Under the pieces are notes generated by a model. The model was not told where the DNA came from and did no database searches. It saw only the letters and a program-made list of their open reading frames with translations. From contig NC_057866.1 in NCBI RefSeq assembly GCF_019393635.1, forward strand, positions 10,798,223-10,862,222: a DNA stretch of 64,000 bases. Reading direction: 5' to 3'. The position numbers were made by a program, and so were the translations under genes. Positions 47,614-59,403 of the stretch are shown here, piece after piece. This stretch comes from Dromiciops gliroides. Lineage: Eukaryota > Chordata > Mammalia > Microbiotheria > Microbiotheriidae. The number at the start of each line of letters is the position of its first letter. Position 1 is the first letter of the stretch.

Positions 47614-50013
47614 TCATGTCTGCGGGGTGGAGTAGAGGCTGTGGTGATGGTGGCCAGCAGGCCCAGCCACCTGGGAGAAGAGGAGCGGCGCACTTCGGCT
47701 CTGGCTGCTCCCACACCAGCCGGGCTCTCGCCCAATGGCACCGTACCAGCTACCAGCCCCCAGGCTCCCCGAAAGGCTGCGGGGAGAGATGGGGGGGGGA
47801 CTGAACACACAGGCCCCAACAAACAATGGACTAGAAAGCAAAGCAAGCCGGGACTTGGAGTTCCTCGGGCAGCCCACCTGAGGCACCCCAAAACGGGGAG
47901 CTGGGGGCCTTGTCCTTCGTCCTGAGGTGAAAGGGCAAGGGGCAGTGCCCCCAGAGGAAGGTATGGGACAGGCCCCAGCAGTTTCATACCTGGTGCTCTC
48001 TCCCCGGCTGTGCTCCCATGGTCCTCCCTCATCTTCACAATGCCCAGCCCGGTCAAAGAAGTAGGAACGGGAGCTGAAGACCTGCCCGCTGATAATTCGG
48101 CTGGTGCTCTTCGGGAAGGGGCCATAGGAGGTTAGTGGCTTCATGCAAGCTCTCCCCCTCTGATGCCAGCCCCCTACCGCCATCACAATGGACCCTGGAG
48201 GGTGTGCAAGGGAGGAGCTCACCAGGTCCTGCGGGGGCCGGTGTACCCGAAAGAAGCCAACGAGCAGGGTGGTGGGCAGCAGCTCCCACACGAAGAGGAT
48301 GAGGCCAAAGACCAGGTAACCCTTGTCCCCTAGGTCATTCACCAGGTCAGCCTGCCAGGGGAGGAGGAGAGGAAAGGCACCTGTAGCAGACCAATGACTG
48401 AGAAGACAGATGATGCCAGGAAAAGACAGGAGCCCAGTGCCGTCTGCCAAGGGCAAGGCTCAGAGGACAAGAACCCCCAGCAGCTCACCTACCTGGTCAG
48501 AGACATTGTACCAATCATAATCGAAGGAGTCCAGCCGGCTGTGGGGGGCCAGCGCCAGAGCTGCCAGGTTGTAGCAGGCTCGGCTGGCATAGAGCAGGAC
48601 CATGGCGCCTCCCATGGCTGCAGCCTGGCACACACTGGTCCCCTAGACACACAGAGAGGTGCACTTACTTAAGTCCGGCGTCCTGGGTCTGACCCAGCTC
48701 CCTAACTGGTGGCTCTGACTCTCTGCCCAGGCCCCAGTTGCCCCAGAAGCAATCCCAGAAGCCCCTGAGCCACGCCCCCTACCTTGGCCTCCAGGTAGAT
48801 GCTGGTGGAGGGGGCACGCCGGGCCACCAAGCAGAGGCAGGCAGCCAGAGAGAGGGCACAGATCACAAAGAGCGAGTCGCTCACCAGCACTCGAACCAGC
48901 AGCAGGGCCCAGGGCTGTGTCCGGCGCCGACGGGACAGCACAGCACACAACACGTTCACCAGCAGGAAGAGCAGCGAGGCCCCAACGAAGGCCCCTCGCA
49001 CAGCCAGCCTAGGGCCCACAGGCTCTGGTCAGTCCCCTCCCTGACCTCCCCCCAGCCTCCCCCCAAGCAGCTTCATGAGCTACTCTGGCCAAGCCTCTGG
49101 GGACAGGCCTCTGAGCTGTCCCAGCTGAGCCTTGGCCACAAACCCACAGGCCCTGTGGGAATCAGCAAGGGCCAAGGGTGTCCCCCACACCGTGAGGAGG
49201 GCTTCACCCCAATGGAGCCCCCCGTCCACATTACAGCCTTACAACATCCTTGTCTGGCTCATAGGGGGCAGGAGGCAGGCCAATGGTCAACATGCTGACC
49301 CACCCGCTCCTGGGAGTCATGGGGGACAGCACCTCCTGCAGGAATACTCACAGGCCCCGGCTCATCTCTGGGTGCTGTTTTGTTTTTGCCTTGAACACCA
49401 CCTAGGCCAGAGGGGGGAAGGGTAAATGACAGCCCCGGCTGCTGGACCCTCAGGCCACCAAGATGCCCAGAGAGCCGCCCAACAATGGGGCTGCAGTGGG
49501 GGGCCATGGGGCTCCCAGGGCTGGCCCCCTGACCCTGGAGCCAGAACAGGGCCCCAGCACTTGGGGTGGACTGTCTGACGAGGGGGGCCCAGCGGGGGGC
49601 CCCAGTGCAGCACCTGCTTCGCCCCTCCCCCCACTCCTGATGCCAGGCGTGGTTACCTGGGCAAAGTAGAGGTTCATGAGTGTGAGGGTGAAGAACTGGA
49701 GGCACACCGGGCAGCAGTAGAGCAGCCAGAAGGGCAGGGGGCCCAGGCGGTTGGCGCGAGCGGTGTCTCGGAAGTAGAAGGAAAAGAGGGTGGTGCGCAG
49801 GGCAGCCCAGAGCAGACACAGGGCCAGGAATACCGTCTGGTAGCTGAGCCGCTTGTGCCCATACAGCAACACCAGCCAGAGCTGGGCATAGACTGAGAGG
49901 AAGAGCAGGCCGTACAGCGTGGTGTAGGCGGCCGTCAGCCCCAGAGTCACAGCTGGGGGCAGTGCGGGCACCAGCCCTGCAGCAGGCACCAGCCCGGACA
50001 GGTTGCCCTCCAT
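47614..50013 (-). CDS. GPR137: Integral membrane protein GPR137, complete, 7 coding exons
   Basis: Orphan seven-span membrane protein of lysosomes; the family (GPR137/A/B/C) is linked to Rag-mTORC1 and autophagy control and is no longer regarded as a classical GPCR. Coding exons (minus): 49657-50013, 49352-49401, 48783-49008, 48493-48642, 48223-48351, 47990-48108 and 47614-47776; phases and GT/AG borders agree, giving 397 aa, the same as human. It starts [14 protein letters not shown] with an N-glycosylation sequon at Asn4, has hydrophobic spans from about residue 20 onward (for example [18 protein letters not shown]), and ends in [12 protein letters not shown]. The cytosolic tail keeps [16 protein letters not shown]. 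The acceptor before the start codon ends at 50064, so a noncoding upstream exon is expected. The identification is very secure. Confidence 0.97.
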
Positions 50014-50799
50014 GCCAGGCGAGGATCAAAACAGCAGGAGGGTCCAGTGCAGGCAGTGGAGGCCTAGGAAGATGGGATGAATCAGACGAGATGGACAGAG
50101 CTTAAGGAAGCTGGGATGTGACGAAAGGTGGATAAAGATAGGGGGCAGAGCAGGGCTTGGGGAGGGTGGCAGGGGTCAGGCTAGCTCCCTTTCTCCCAAA
50201 ATCAGTTTCTCCTTCCTTACAGATGAAGGGCAAAGCTTGGCTGGGCTTTGGAGCCTGGAGGAATGGGAAGAGGAAGGGGGAGGGGCTGTGGTCCTGGCTG
50301 GTCTGCCTGGGCTTCCCACCTTTCTGGGTAAGCCCCCCACCCACCCAGAAAAAGGGTCTGCTCTGGACTGCAAGCTGTCCTCCCCTCTGCCTTCCCAGCC
50401 AGACCCAGGTCTCCTCACCTCCCTTCCCGTGTCAGGGATCTCTCTCTCCTGGGTCTGGGGTCTCACCCCCAGTGTGATGGGGCTCCCCACAGCTCTAGGC
50501 CTTCTCTGGGCTTGGGAGTGAGTCTACCCCAACCCGCAGGAGGGTTTCAGGGGTCAGTCACTGAGTCTCCTCCAGATTCTTTGGGGTTTGCAAGTCACCC
50601 CAAGCTACGATGAGGACTAGGGCTGGAATCTGGGGGTCTGGGCTGTGTTTCCGCCAATGACCCGCCTAGGTCTCTGTGAACTTTGGGGGTCTCTCTGTGG
50701 GTCAGAGGTCTGCCCCCTCCCGGTGAACTGTGGGAGGGGTTCTCTCGGCCCCCCCAAGATTACAGATGGTCTGGGGTCTCCCTGTCAGGCAATGAAGTT

Positions 50800-51620
50800 T
50801 TGGGACCCCCGTGGGGCCGGGGTCTCTCTCCAGCTTGTGTCGGGGGCTCTCCTCGTTCCGCTCGTGTTGGGGTCTCTTTGGGTGGGTCCAGGGTCTCGCC
50901 TCCTCCCTCCCTCGTCAGGGGTCTCTGTGGGTGGGCCCAGGGGCTCTCCCCGGCCGGGGCGCCTGGGGGGTCCCTGTCCCGGGGTCTGGGGTGTGAGTCG
51001 CGGCCTCCCCCAGGCTCCGGGCCCTCCCTCGGGCGCCCTGTCAAGTCACGACGCGTCCTGTCCCGCGCGACCCAGGCCCCTGGGCCTCCCCGGGCTCCAG
51101 GCCGGGCGGGGGCCCGCCGCGATCCGCAGTACTCCGGGGGAGCCGGCGCCGCTGCCGGGACCGGGCTCAGGATCCCCGGCTCCCCGGCTCCCCGGCTCCC
51201 CGGCTCCGCCTCCGCCGCCTCCTCGGCTGCCTCCGCCTCCGCCTCTGGAGGACGCTGCGCATGTGCTGCGCCTGGCCCTACGCAAATTGCGCAGCGCCCC
51301 GCCCTGGCCCCAGACTGGGAGGAGGGCGCCGGGAGCGCGCGCCACCGCTGGCGTAGCTGCGTCCGGGAATGGCCTCGCGCCGTGCCGCGAGCGCGCGGGA
51401 GCCCGGGAGAGGAGAGGCCGTTGCCATGGAGACGAGGAGGCGGCCACGCTTCTGGCCTGGAAACCCCCGCTCCTTTTCAGCCAATCCCGCCCGCAACCTC
51501 GGCCCCGCCCCTAATCCCGGTCCCGCCGGATCCCTCAGCGGCTCCCGAAGGGCCTGGACTGGTTTCGTTTGCTTCAGACCCAGAGTAACGGACTTCCGCC
51601 CCTACGCAAGATGGCCGTCA
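50800..51620 (-). promoter_or_regulatory. GPR137: GPR137 CpG-rich promoter region
   Basis: GC- and CpG-rich DNA with a short tandem of CGGCTCCC units (about 51176-51206), a CAAT-like 'cagccaatcccgccc' near 51480, and a YY1-like AAGATGGCC at 51608-51616. Large open frames here are compositional. From 50,070 to 50,800 I see only unique GT-rich sequence. The start site and noncoding exon are not resolved. Confidence 0.45.
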
Positions 51621-51916
51621 GGTCCATCATCCCCAGGAGTTAACCCTTTGTAGTGCAGGAGCCTCCTGGCAGCAGGCCCTGGGCTGCTACATGTGTGATG
51701 CACTCAGGGAAGGAGCCCATGGTCATAGTCACAGCACAGGGCCTTGGAGTGCTTTTCATTACTTTCATCTCAATAGTGGCTATGCTGTTAATTACAGGAG
51801 CTGTTAATGACAACTGTAGCACCACCCTAGGCTCATTTCCCAGTCTGTGCTAGGCCTGGATTGTCAGGTCTTAGAGGAGCAGTTACTACTAAAACCAGAA
51901 CTATCCTGTGGGTGGC

Positions 51917-52626
51917 TGTAAGAAAATGGGTGGTTGTCTCCTTTCTAATGTACTTTTTTTTTAATTCATGTTAACTATTTCCCAATTACATTTTTTCTTT
52001 TCTTTTTTTTTCTTTCTTTTTTTTTTTTGGTAGGGCAGTGAGGGTTAAGTGACTTGCCCAGGGTCACACAGCTAGTAAGTGTCAAGTGTCTGAGGCTGGA
52101 TTTGAACTCAGGTCCTCCTGAATTCAGAGCCAGTGCTTTATCCACTTCGCCACCTAGCTGCCCCCAGTTGTCTCCTTTCAATGAGGATATAACAGTCAAT
52201 CATACTCCTCCTGACCTGTTTTTAGGACAAAGGTCTCAGATCCCCTCCTCCTTCTCCAACTAACAAAATCACATGGTTCAAGGGGCTCTGGTCTCAATAA
52301 GGTCCACTCCTGAGTTGTGTCCATATAAGGAAGAATAAGGTCCACTCCTGAGTTATGCCCATATTAGGAAGAACTGATATGGGATGGGAATACTGCCTTC
52401 CAATTAGCTAGTTTTCGACCATAGATTGTAACCCTTGAGTAATCGACCAATGATGAAAAAGGGAAGGGTCCATTCACATTAGGGACTAGGGTTTAAAACA
52501 GGGCCTTCGAGCCCCCTTTCTTTGCACACTAGGGTGCCTCCTTCTCAAGAAAAGGAAATAAAAGAGCCTTTGTCACATCTGCTGAGTCCCTGAGAATTAT
52601 TGAGAAGAGGATTGTTTTCCCTCACA
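51917..52626 (+). mobile_element. Solo LTR of an endogenous retrovirus (family 3)
   Basis: Fossil, 710 bases including a SINE. Begins TGTAAGAAAATGG, ends CCCTCACA, with a 5-base duplication GTGGC (51912-51916 and 52627-52631) and AATAAA at 52557-52562. No internal region. It contains a short direct repeat of about 27 bases near 52,300-52,370. Confidence 0.75.
51946..52166 (-). repeat. Marsupial SINE, reverse, inside the LTR, with extra A/T-rich tail
   Basis: 13-base duplication 'gttgtctcctttc' at 51933-51945 and 52167-52179. Beyond the SINE tail lie about 70 extra bases including 'actatttcccaattaca', an L1-3'-end-like string carried within the same duplication. Confidence 0.85.
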
Positions 52627-52675
52627 GTGGCTATCGTCCCCAAAAAGATGGGCTTCCCCTTCACAGCCAGTCTGT

Positions 52676-53390
52676 AACTTGAGGTTTGCAAACTGCTTTA
52701 TAAATCTCTCATTTTATCCTCCCTCCTTCAGCAAAGACACGTAAATGAAATGGTACAGCAAGGACAGGAGTTACAAAGCATTCCCACAAACGCTCGGAGC
52801 ACACTCTTGCACAAATATGCAATCCATGAAGGGAAGAGGGAGCACAAACCTGAAGTATAGTGGTGATCAAGGCAACTCACTGCTCTGAAATGGGAGGGTC
52901 TCAACTTCCTGTCTTTCTCCAGAGGGTTCTCAGGAAGGTCACTGCTGTAGGGGATGGACAAGTTGCACCGATGTTCAACTGGGCCTGTTTCCCACAAGCC
53001 ACAGTGTCCTGGCTGGCCGAGATTCCCCCCTCAGGGGTCTTCCATCACCTTCAGAGGCATCTGGTGGTACAGTGGATAGAATATTGGGCCTGGAGCTAAG
53101 GAGACCTGAGTTCAAATCCAACTTCAGAAATTTACTAGAAGGGGGCAGCTAGGTGGTGCAGTGGATAAAGCACTAGCCCTGGATTCAGGAGGACCTAAGT
53201 TCAAATCCAACCTCAGACACTTGACACTTACTAGTTGTGTGACCCTGGGCAAGTCACTTAACCTCAGTTTCTTCATAAGTAAAATGAGAATGATAATAGC
53301 ACTTACCTCCCAGAGTGGTTGTAAAGATCAAATTCGTTTGTATAGCACAATACCTGGTACATAGTAGGTGCATAATAAATGCTTATTCTA
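52676..53390 (+). repeat. Cluster of MIR/THER-type and marsupial SINE pieces
   Basis: 52676-52735 is a short reverse MIR-type end. 53053-53139 is an older tRNA-like head, 53143-53262 a marsupial SINE copy, and 53263-53389 a THER/MIR 3' end ('aaaatgagaatgataatagc', 'tagtaggtgcataataaatg'). Confidence 0.6.
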
Positions 53391-53535
53391 AGGCAGCTAA
53401 GTGGCTCAGTGGATAGAGAACCCAGCCCAGAGTCAACAAGACCTGAATTCAGATCTAACCTCAGACACTTTCCAGCTGTGATCCCAGACAAGTCACTTAA
53501 TTTGATTGCCTCCCTATACCCACCCCCCAAAAAAG
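53391..53535 (+). repeat. Old marsupial SINE
   Basis: Degraded B box (GAATTCAGATCT). 53,540-54,270 after it is unique sequence. Confidence 0.75.
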
Positions 53536-54269
53536 AAAGAAATGCTTATCCCCTTTCCTTTCCCTTGCACTCTACTTTTTGACCTGGAGTCCTGCTGTGG
53601 GCTTTCAGCTAGGGCAAGGACCCTTAGCTTAGGATTGGCTGGAATCTCTCTTCTCTGAGCCCTTAGGAGCCTTAATTCTTAGGTTTGTCAAGTCCAGGCA
53701 GGAGCAGAGGAATTCTAACCTATCCTTCCTGGTCAAAGATGCCCCAGCTGCATGAAGAAGAAATACACGGTCACACTCACCACGATCCCACGATCCCACT
53801 TCCAGGTCCACAAACTCCCTAGTTCTCTCATCCAGTCATTCCATCTTTCCCCTCTGCCTTCAACCCCCCAGGTCTGTTCTATGTACTTGTGACATCTCTC
53901 TCCCATACATGGCCATACTCGCTTCTGTTCTCTATCTCAACCCCTATTGAACCAATTCAGTGAGCACCCCTGTGCCCTAACACCTTGTCCTATGGTAGAT
54001 CACACCCAGCCAAGCCCCAACCCGCATTGCTCCCCACTTCCACCTCCTTTGATCCATTCCATTGGGTTGGTGGCTGGAGGAAATCCCAAAATCAAGCTGA
54101 TGGGGCCATCCCAAACCAGTACTATCTGATCTTAACTTAACCCTCCCTGACACTAAGTAGACAGACCTTTCTCTTCTTCCCCCACCATCCGCGGGGCTAT
54201 TCCTTCTTAGCTCTCTCAGAAGCCTCCCTTTCTCTCTTCTCTCCATCTGACCATCTACCATCTCCTTCA

Positions 54270-54572
54270 CGGTCAGGAGGCCGTTTCTCTAACAAGGCAG
54301 TTATCTCCAGACTCTGGGCTTTTGCAATGGCCGTGCCCCACGCTCAGAACACTATCTCTCCTGGTTTCTCTGAACTTCTTCAAGACTTCACACCCCCAGA
54401 GGGCCCTGCCCCTGGAATTACTCCCCTTTACACTGTGTATGTCTTTTAAGTATTTGGGGGTCTCTTCCAGTAGACACTGGGCTCCTTTAGGGAAGGGACC
54501 TTGTTTTTGCCCATATCTGTATCCCCAGCCTTCAGCACTAGTAAATGCTTGTTGACTGACTGACTGACTAAC
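54270..54572 (+). repeat. L2-like LINE tail
   Basis: 'tttgcaatggccgtgcccca', 'gggaagggaccttgtttttg' and 'taaatgcttgttgactgact', an old LINE 3' end. Confidence 0.55.
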
Positions 54573-54737
54573 CTCAAATTCCCCCTTCCCCAAGAGGTTT
54601 TTCCCATTTCCCCCAGCTACCACTGCCTTCTCTGAGATGAACCTTCATTTATTCTGTATATTTCCTGTATGTCCTCAGTTAGCCACATGTCTCCCCCAAG
54701 AGAACGTGCTGCGGCAGGCAGTTTAAAAAAAAGTTAT

Positions 54738-54888
54738 TGAGGCAGCTAGGTGGCACAGTGGATAGAGCGCAGACCCTGGAGTCAGGAGGACCTGAGTTCA
54801 AATCCGGCCTCAGACACGTAACACTTACTAGCTGTGTGACCCTGGGCAAGTCGCTTAACCCCAATGGCCTCACCAAAAAAAAAAAAAA
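54738..54888 (+). repeat. Marsupial SINE
   Basis: Complete with A and B boxes and A14 tail. Confidence 0.9.
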
Positions 54889-55241
54889 ATTTTATTATTT
54901 GCCTTTCTTTGAATCCCTAGAATTGACCACAATGTCTTGCACTTGGTAAACTCAGTAATCGGGGCTTTTTCCCATTTGACAGGCTGATTGGCTTAGAGTG
55001 AACAGAACCGATTCAGCCAGTCACTGCTATTCAGGGTTTAGAATTAATTCTATGGGGAGGACCTCAGTCTAGGCCAATATCCTCTCAGAGGCTAAAGAGC
55101 TTCTTTGGTGAAAGTGAATTACTCAAACATCTGACTCTTTCAAAGCCTGTTTTGCATTTGAAGGCTTCCTCCTTTATTTTTCTCAGCCCTTTAGCCCTGT
55201 GAGACTCCCTAGGGCATACATCGCAGTGGGGAGGGGAAACT

Positions 55242-55497
55242 ATTTCTTTGCGGCTGTTGTGGAGTGGTCTCAGTCCCTTCAAATGGGTGACCTCATCTGG
55301 GGGTTTTTTGGCAGAGATACTGGGGTGGTTGGCCATCTCTTTCATCTCCTTCTCCAGCTCATTTTACGGAGGAGGAAAGGGAGGCAAGCAGGGTCCAGTG
55401 ACTCGCCCAGGGTCACACAGGTAGGACGCGTCTGAGTACAGATTTTAACTTGGGAAGATGTCTTCCTATCTATCCACTGCGCCACCTAGCCACCCCT
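55242..55497 (-). repeat. SINE with RTE-type tail, left arm of inverted pair
   Basis: Reverse, full-length composite ('catctccttctccagctcat', 'agggtcacacaggtagga'). Shares an unusual centre with the copy at 55523. 54,900-55,240 holds nothing recognised. Confidence 0.75.
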
Positions 55498-55522
55498 TTT
55501 CATTACACATTATAATAATTAT

Positions 55523-55760
55523 GAGCAGCTAGGTGGCGCAGTGGATAGGAAGACATCTTCCCAAGTTAAAATCTGTACTCAGACGCGTCCTACCTGTGTG
55601 ACCCTGAGCGAGTCACTGGACCCTGCTTGCCTCCTTCCCTCCTGGTAAAATGAACTGGATGGAAAAGGAGGGAAATGGCCAACCATTCCAGTATCTCTGC
55701 CTAGAAAACCCCAAATTGGGGAAGACTCATACAACTGAAAATGACTGGACCACAACAAAA
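55523..55760 (+). repeat. SINE with RTE-type tail, right arm of inverted pair
   Basis: Forward composite ending 'aaaatgactggaccacaac'. The core 55536-55634 is nearly identical to the reverse of 55380-55477, with a loop of 26 bases between the arms. Confidence 0.8.
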
Positions 55761-55785
55761 ATAATCATTATAATCCTATTAATGG

Positions 55786-55930
55786 GGGCAGCTAGGTAGC
55801 TCAGTGGATAAAGCACTGGCCTTGGATTTAGGAGGACCTGAGTTCAAATCCAGCCTCAGACACTTGACACTAGTTGTGTAACCCTGGGCAAGTCACTTAA
55901 CCCTCATGGCCCTGGGGGGTGGGTGGGAAA
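55786..55930 (+). repeat. Marsupial SINE
   Basis: A box changed (TAGCTCAGTGG). The tail is G-rich instead of A-rich. Confidence 0.85.
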
Positions 55931-56324
55931 TAATAATCCTATTAATGACATTAAGAACATAAAAGGCAGCAAGGCTGGGTCTAGTCTCTAATCCAGCCTG
56001 GCTGCATGACCCTAGGCATGACCCAAGCAGCACCCATAAGATGCCCCAAGAGCATTTTAATTTAGGAGCATGGAGCTAGAGCCAAAAGGCATCTCAGAAT
56101 TCTGACCAGAGGAGGAAAGTGAGACCAACGGAGGGAAACACACTTCCCCAAAGACACACAAAATTCAAGCCCAGGTCCTTAGACCCCAGATTGCGCCAAT
56201 CTATCCCACCTGGCCTAGGAGTTCTGAAGGTTTATGTTGGTGGAGAGTTCAGGAGTTTCCCTTCTACAGTGGACCTCACAAGTCCCAACCAAAACAATAT
56301 CTATTATTATTATTGTTGTTGTTA

Positions 56325-56440
56325 ACCCCTCCCTGAGGGCAGGGGCTATCTTTTGTCTCTTTTTGTATCCCAAGTACTTAATACACTGCTTAGCACTTAG
56401 TAGGTCCTTAATAATTGTTTGCTGATTGACTGAATGACTG
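56325..56440 (+). repeat. L2-like tail
   Basis: 'ctccctgagggcaggggcta' and 'gcacttagtaggtccttaat'. 56560-56675 is a reverse MIR-type piece ('gcagaagggaaaactgaggc'). 56,700-57,250 has nothing recognised. Confidence 0.5.
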
Positions 56441-57499
56441 CTATAAGAATGAGGGGTAATTAATAATAATACTTAGAGAAGCCAAGGTAGTCAGATGACA
56501 GAGATGAGTTCGGAGAGCATTTTCCAATTAGCAAAGGGCTCTCCCCAAACCGCCGGTCAAAACTGTTATCCCCACTTTGCAGAAGGGAAAACTGAGGCTC
56601 TGAGAGACACAGTTGATGAGTCTCTGGTAGCATTGGAACCCAGGTCCTCAAACTCCAAAGACAATTCCCAGACAACCACTCTTTTAAAAAAAACCTAAAA
56701 AAAAAAAACCTCAAGACTAGACGGTCGTCGGGCTCAGACAGGGAAGTTAACTGAGTCATACTGGAATAAAGAAATTGGATGTCTGGATGGGCTAGACTAA
56801 CAAAGGAAAGGGAAGCATGATATAATAATGTCCAGGAAGGGGAGCATGGGGAAAAGGGGGTAAGAGAAGGGAGAGTCTAAGGTCCTCCTCCTCCCGGAAA
56901 CAACTCTGCTTTGGAGTGAGAGCACGTAAGGTCAACCCTGCCTCTTCTCCCTTATCTAGGTGACCTTGGGCTAGTCACTTGCAGGTCCGAGGGCCTCAGT
57001 TTCCTTCTGCGCACAAAGTGGGGCGGGTCATTAGGAAGGCTGGTCTACGAGCCTTAGTTATGTGGGGAGAGACGGGAAAGAGAACTGGGCTTACCTTCTA
57101 AAGAGCAAAACAACCACCACCACACCCTCGAGTAGATACAAGGTAAATACAGTGTCAATGGGGAGAGTTATCAGAGGGAGGGATTGGAGCTGGGTCTGGG
57201 AGGAAGCTAGCGAGATGGAGGGGGAGGGGGAGGCCATCGGGGCGGTAGGGGGATTAAATATCAAGACCCCTGCAATCTCGGCCGTACCCCCCAGCCCTCG
57301 ATCCCCAGAGGAAGGAAGCTCAGGCCTGCCGGAAGAAAGAATCCAAAGATCCCTAAGGGTCCCGCAGGGCAGAGAAGAAGCGGGGGCCCAGGGTGGGGGA
57401 ACCGAGGCCGCTCCAGGCCTGAGGCTGGGGGAGGAGCCAGGGGAGGCGGGGGAAGCCCACCTCGCCAGCCTCTTTCTTCCCCCTCCTCCCTCCCAGCCG

Positions 57500-57667
57500 G
57501 GGTGACATCGCAGGAGCTGATTGGGTTAGGTTCATGACAGTTTCTCTCACCCAGGCAACGGGGGCCGGGCTCCCACGAAAACAGGAGGGAGGGAAAGAGG
57601 AGAGACCCAGAGCCCAAGTCTTGGGACCCAGAGAGAGAGAGAGAGAAGTCCGGGGCTTCCCATCCGG
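57500..57667 (+). promoter_or_regulatory. BAD: Candidate BAD noncoding first exon and promoter
   Basis: CpG-rich stretch 57,250-57,980 with an inverted CCAAT box (GATTGGGTTA near 57520) and a strong plus-strand donor CGG|GTAAGC ending at 57667. It lies upstream of the BAD coding acceptor at 60421. Known BAD genes have a noncoding 5' exon; assignment to this one is inference. Confidence 0.4.
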
Positions 57668-58414
57668 GTAAGCCTCCTGCACCCGGGGCGATGGCTACGG
57701 CCAAGGGCAAGTCCGGGCTGGGCGAGAGGGAGCGGGGAGACGGGCTCCCGGACTGGGAGGGAGGGAGGGAAGCAAGCAAGGAAGGAAGTCCCGGGCTACC
57801 CGGCGGGGAAGGAAATTGGGAGGGATGGAGGCGTAGCCGGCCGAGCTCCCCTCCCCAGCCTCAGTTTACTCCTCCTGGCTCCAGCTCCCTCCTCTTGGGG
57901 CCCTCCCGGAGTGCACGCTCCCTCTGCCTGTGGATTGCAGCCCCAGCCCTGTCCTGGCTCCCAGCCGTAACCCCCTCCGCAAGGTCTGAGGCGCTGGACT
58001 TGTAGTTACCAAGTCCAGCTCCCTGGCCTCAGTGTTCTCCTCTGTCAAATGGGAGTAACTATAATTGAACTGGAAGCTTGTGGTGAAAGTGTTTGGCAAT
58101 GTCTTAACTGGGCTGTAGCAAGGTGAGTTTTCTTATCTTGGCCTCTTCCTTCAGAAGGGAGCTGGGCGGAGTCTCAGGAGTTGGGCTGGCCCCTGTGTTC
58201 CCCATGTGACCTTGGTAGGGGAGAAAGAACTTGTGGGGGAACCCCAGTTCAAATCCCACCTCCAACCTTCCCTCCTATTCTCTGGCCACCAGAATGAAGG
58301 AACTACAGCCGCAAAAATAAGTGATTAGTGCACCAGGCAAATGCCTGCCTGGCATTTGAATACTGAGGCAGGGACTGCCTCCCTGATTAGCTTGTCGTTT
58401 GCATATCATCTCCT

Positions 58415-58520
58415 CCCTTAGACTGTAAGCTCCTTGACAGTAGAGGCTTCTTTTGCCCTCCTTTATATCTGGAGCGGCACACAGTAGGTGCCTAATCAAT
58501 GCTTGCTGACTCCCTGACAT
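58415..58520 (+). repeat. L2-like tail
   Basis: 'agactgtaagctccttgaca' and 'cacacagtaggtgcctaatc'. Confidence 0.5.
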
Positions 58521-58622
58521 CTCCAGGGAGTGGTCACCTGGAAGGAGCAGTGGTTTGAACTGGAAAGTCACTGGTAATGTCAAGTCAACAAGCATTGATT
58601 AGGCACCTGCTGTGTGCTAAAG

Positions 58623-59030
58623 GGAGCAGCTAGGTGGTTCAGTAGATAGAGCTCTGGACCTGGAGTCAGAAAGAATCCTCTTCTAGAGTTCAAATCTCGG
58701 GGGCAGCTAGGTGGCACAGTGGATAAAGCACCAGCCTTGGATTCAGGAGGACCTGAGTTCAAATGCGGCCTCAGACATTTGACACTAGCTGTGTGACCCT
58801 GGGCAAGTCACTTAACCCTCATTGCCCTGAAAAAAAAAGAAAAAAAAAATAGAGTTCAAATCTGGCCTCAGACACTTCCTAGCTGTGTGACCCTGGGCAA
58901 GTCACGTCACCCTGTCAGCCTTGGTTTCCTCATCTGTAAAATGAGCTGCAGAAGGAAAAGGCAAATGACCCCAGTGTCTCTGCCAAGAAAAACCCAAATG
59001 GGGCCACAGAGAGTCATGTTGTCTTCCCTT
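58623..59030 (+). repeat. SINE with RTE-type tail, split by a younger SINE
   Basis: Head at 58623-58697 and remainder at 58850-59030 ('aaaatgagctgcagaaggaa', 'ctctgccaagaaaaacccaa'). Confidence 0.8.
58698..58849 (+). repeat. Marsupial SINE inside another SINE
   Basis: Target duplication 'tagagttcaaatct' at 58684-58697 and 58850-58863. Confidence 0.95.
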
Positions 59031-59041
59031 CCTGGTAGCTC

Positions 59042-59200
59042 AGTCAGTCAGTCAACAAACATTTATCAAATACCGACCACGTTTCAGGCGCTGTGCTCAA
59101 GATCTGGGCATGCACAGGAAGGCAAAGAAGGTCCCTGCCCTCAAGTAGCTGCCCATCTGATGGGGGGGGGCATGTGCCAACAACTAAGTATTGACAGGGT
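59042..59200 (+). repeat. Old interspersed repeat (tail family, copy 3)
   Basis: 'tcaacaaacatttatcaaat' and 'ggtccctgccctcaagtagc', the same order as at 735-870. Confidence 0.5.
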
Positions 59201-59403
59201 AAATGGGTCACCCCAGAGGGTAGGCACCGGCCGCTTCTGAGAGCGGAAGGAAGCCCCTTCCTCGGCTGACAGTGGAGCCCGTGGGATTATAGGGAGAGGG
59301 AGAAGAGCTGTAGGGACCGGCCTGTACGGAGGGTGGCCAGAGAGCCCCAGACACAGTGGGTTCTGCTGTGTTGCGGTGAGGCCAATTATCTTTTTTGCTT
59401 TTC

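Noticed and set aside
50645-51588. Overlapping 289- and 301-codon open frames upstream of GPR137
   Set aside because: Both are open only because the DNA is GC-rich. They use GT-rich and CGGCTCCC tandem sequence and show no similarity to known proteins.
51653-51853. 66-codon open frame with a hydrophobic stretch upstream of GPR137
   Set aside because: A single short frame next to an LTR, with no homology I recognise and no promoter or splice support.
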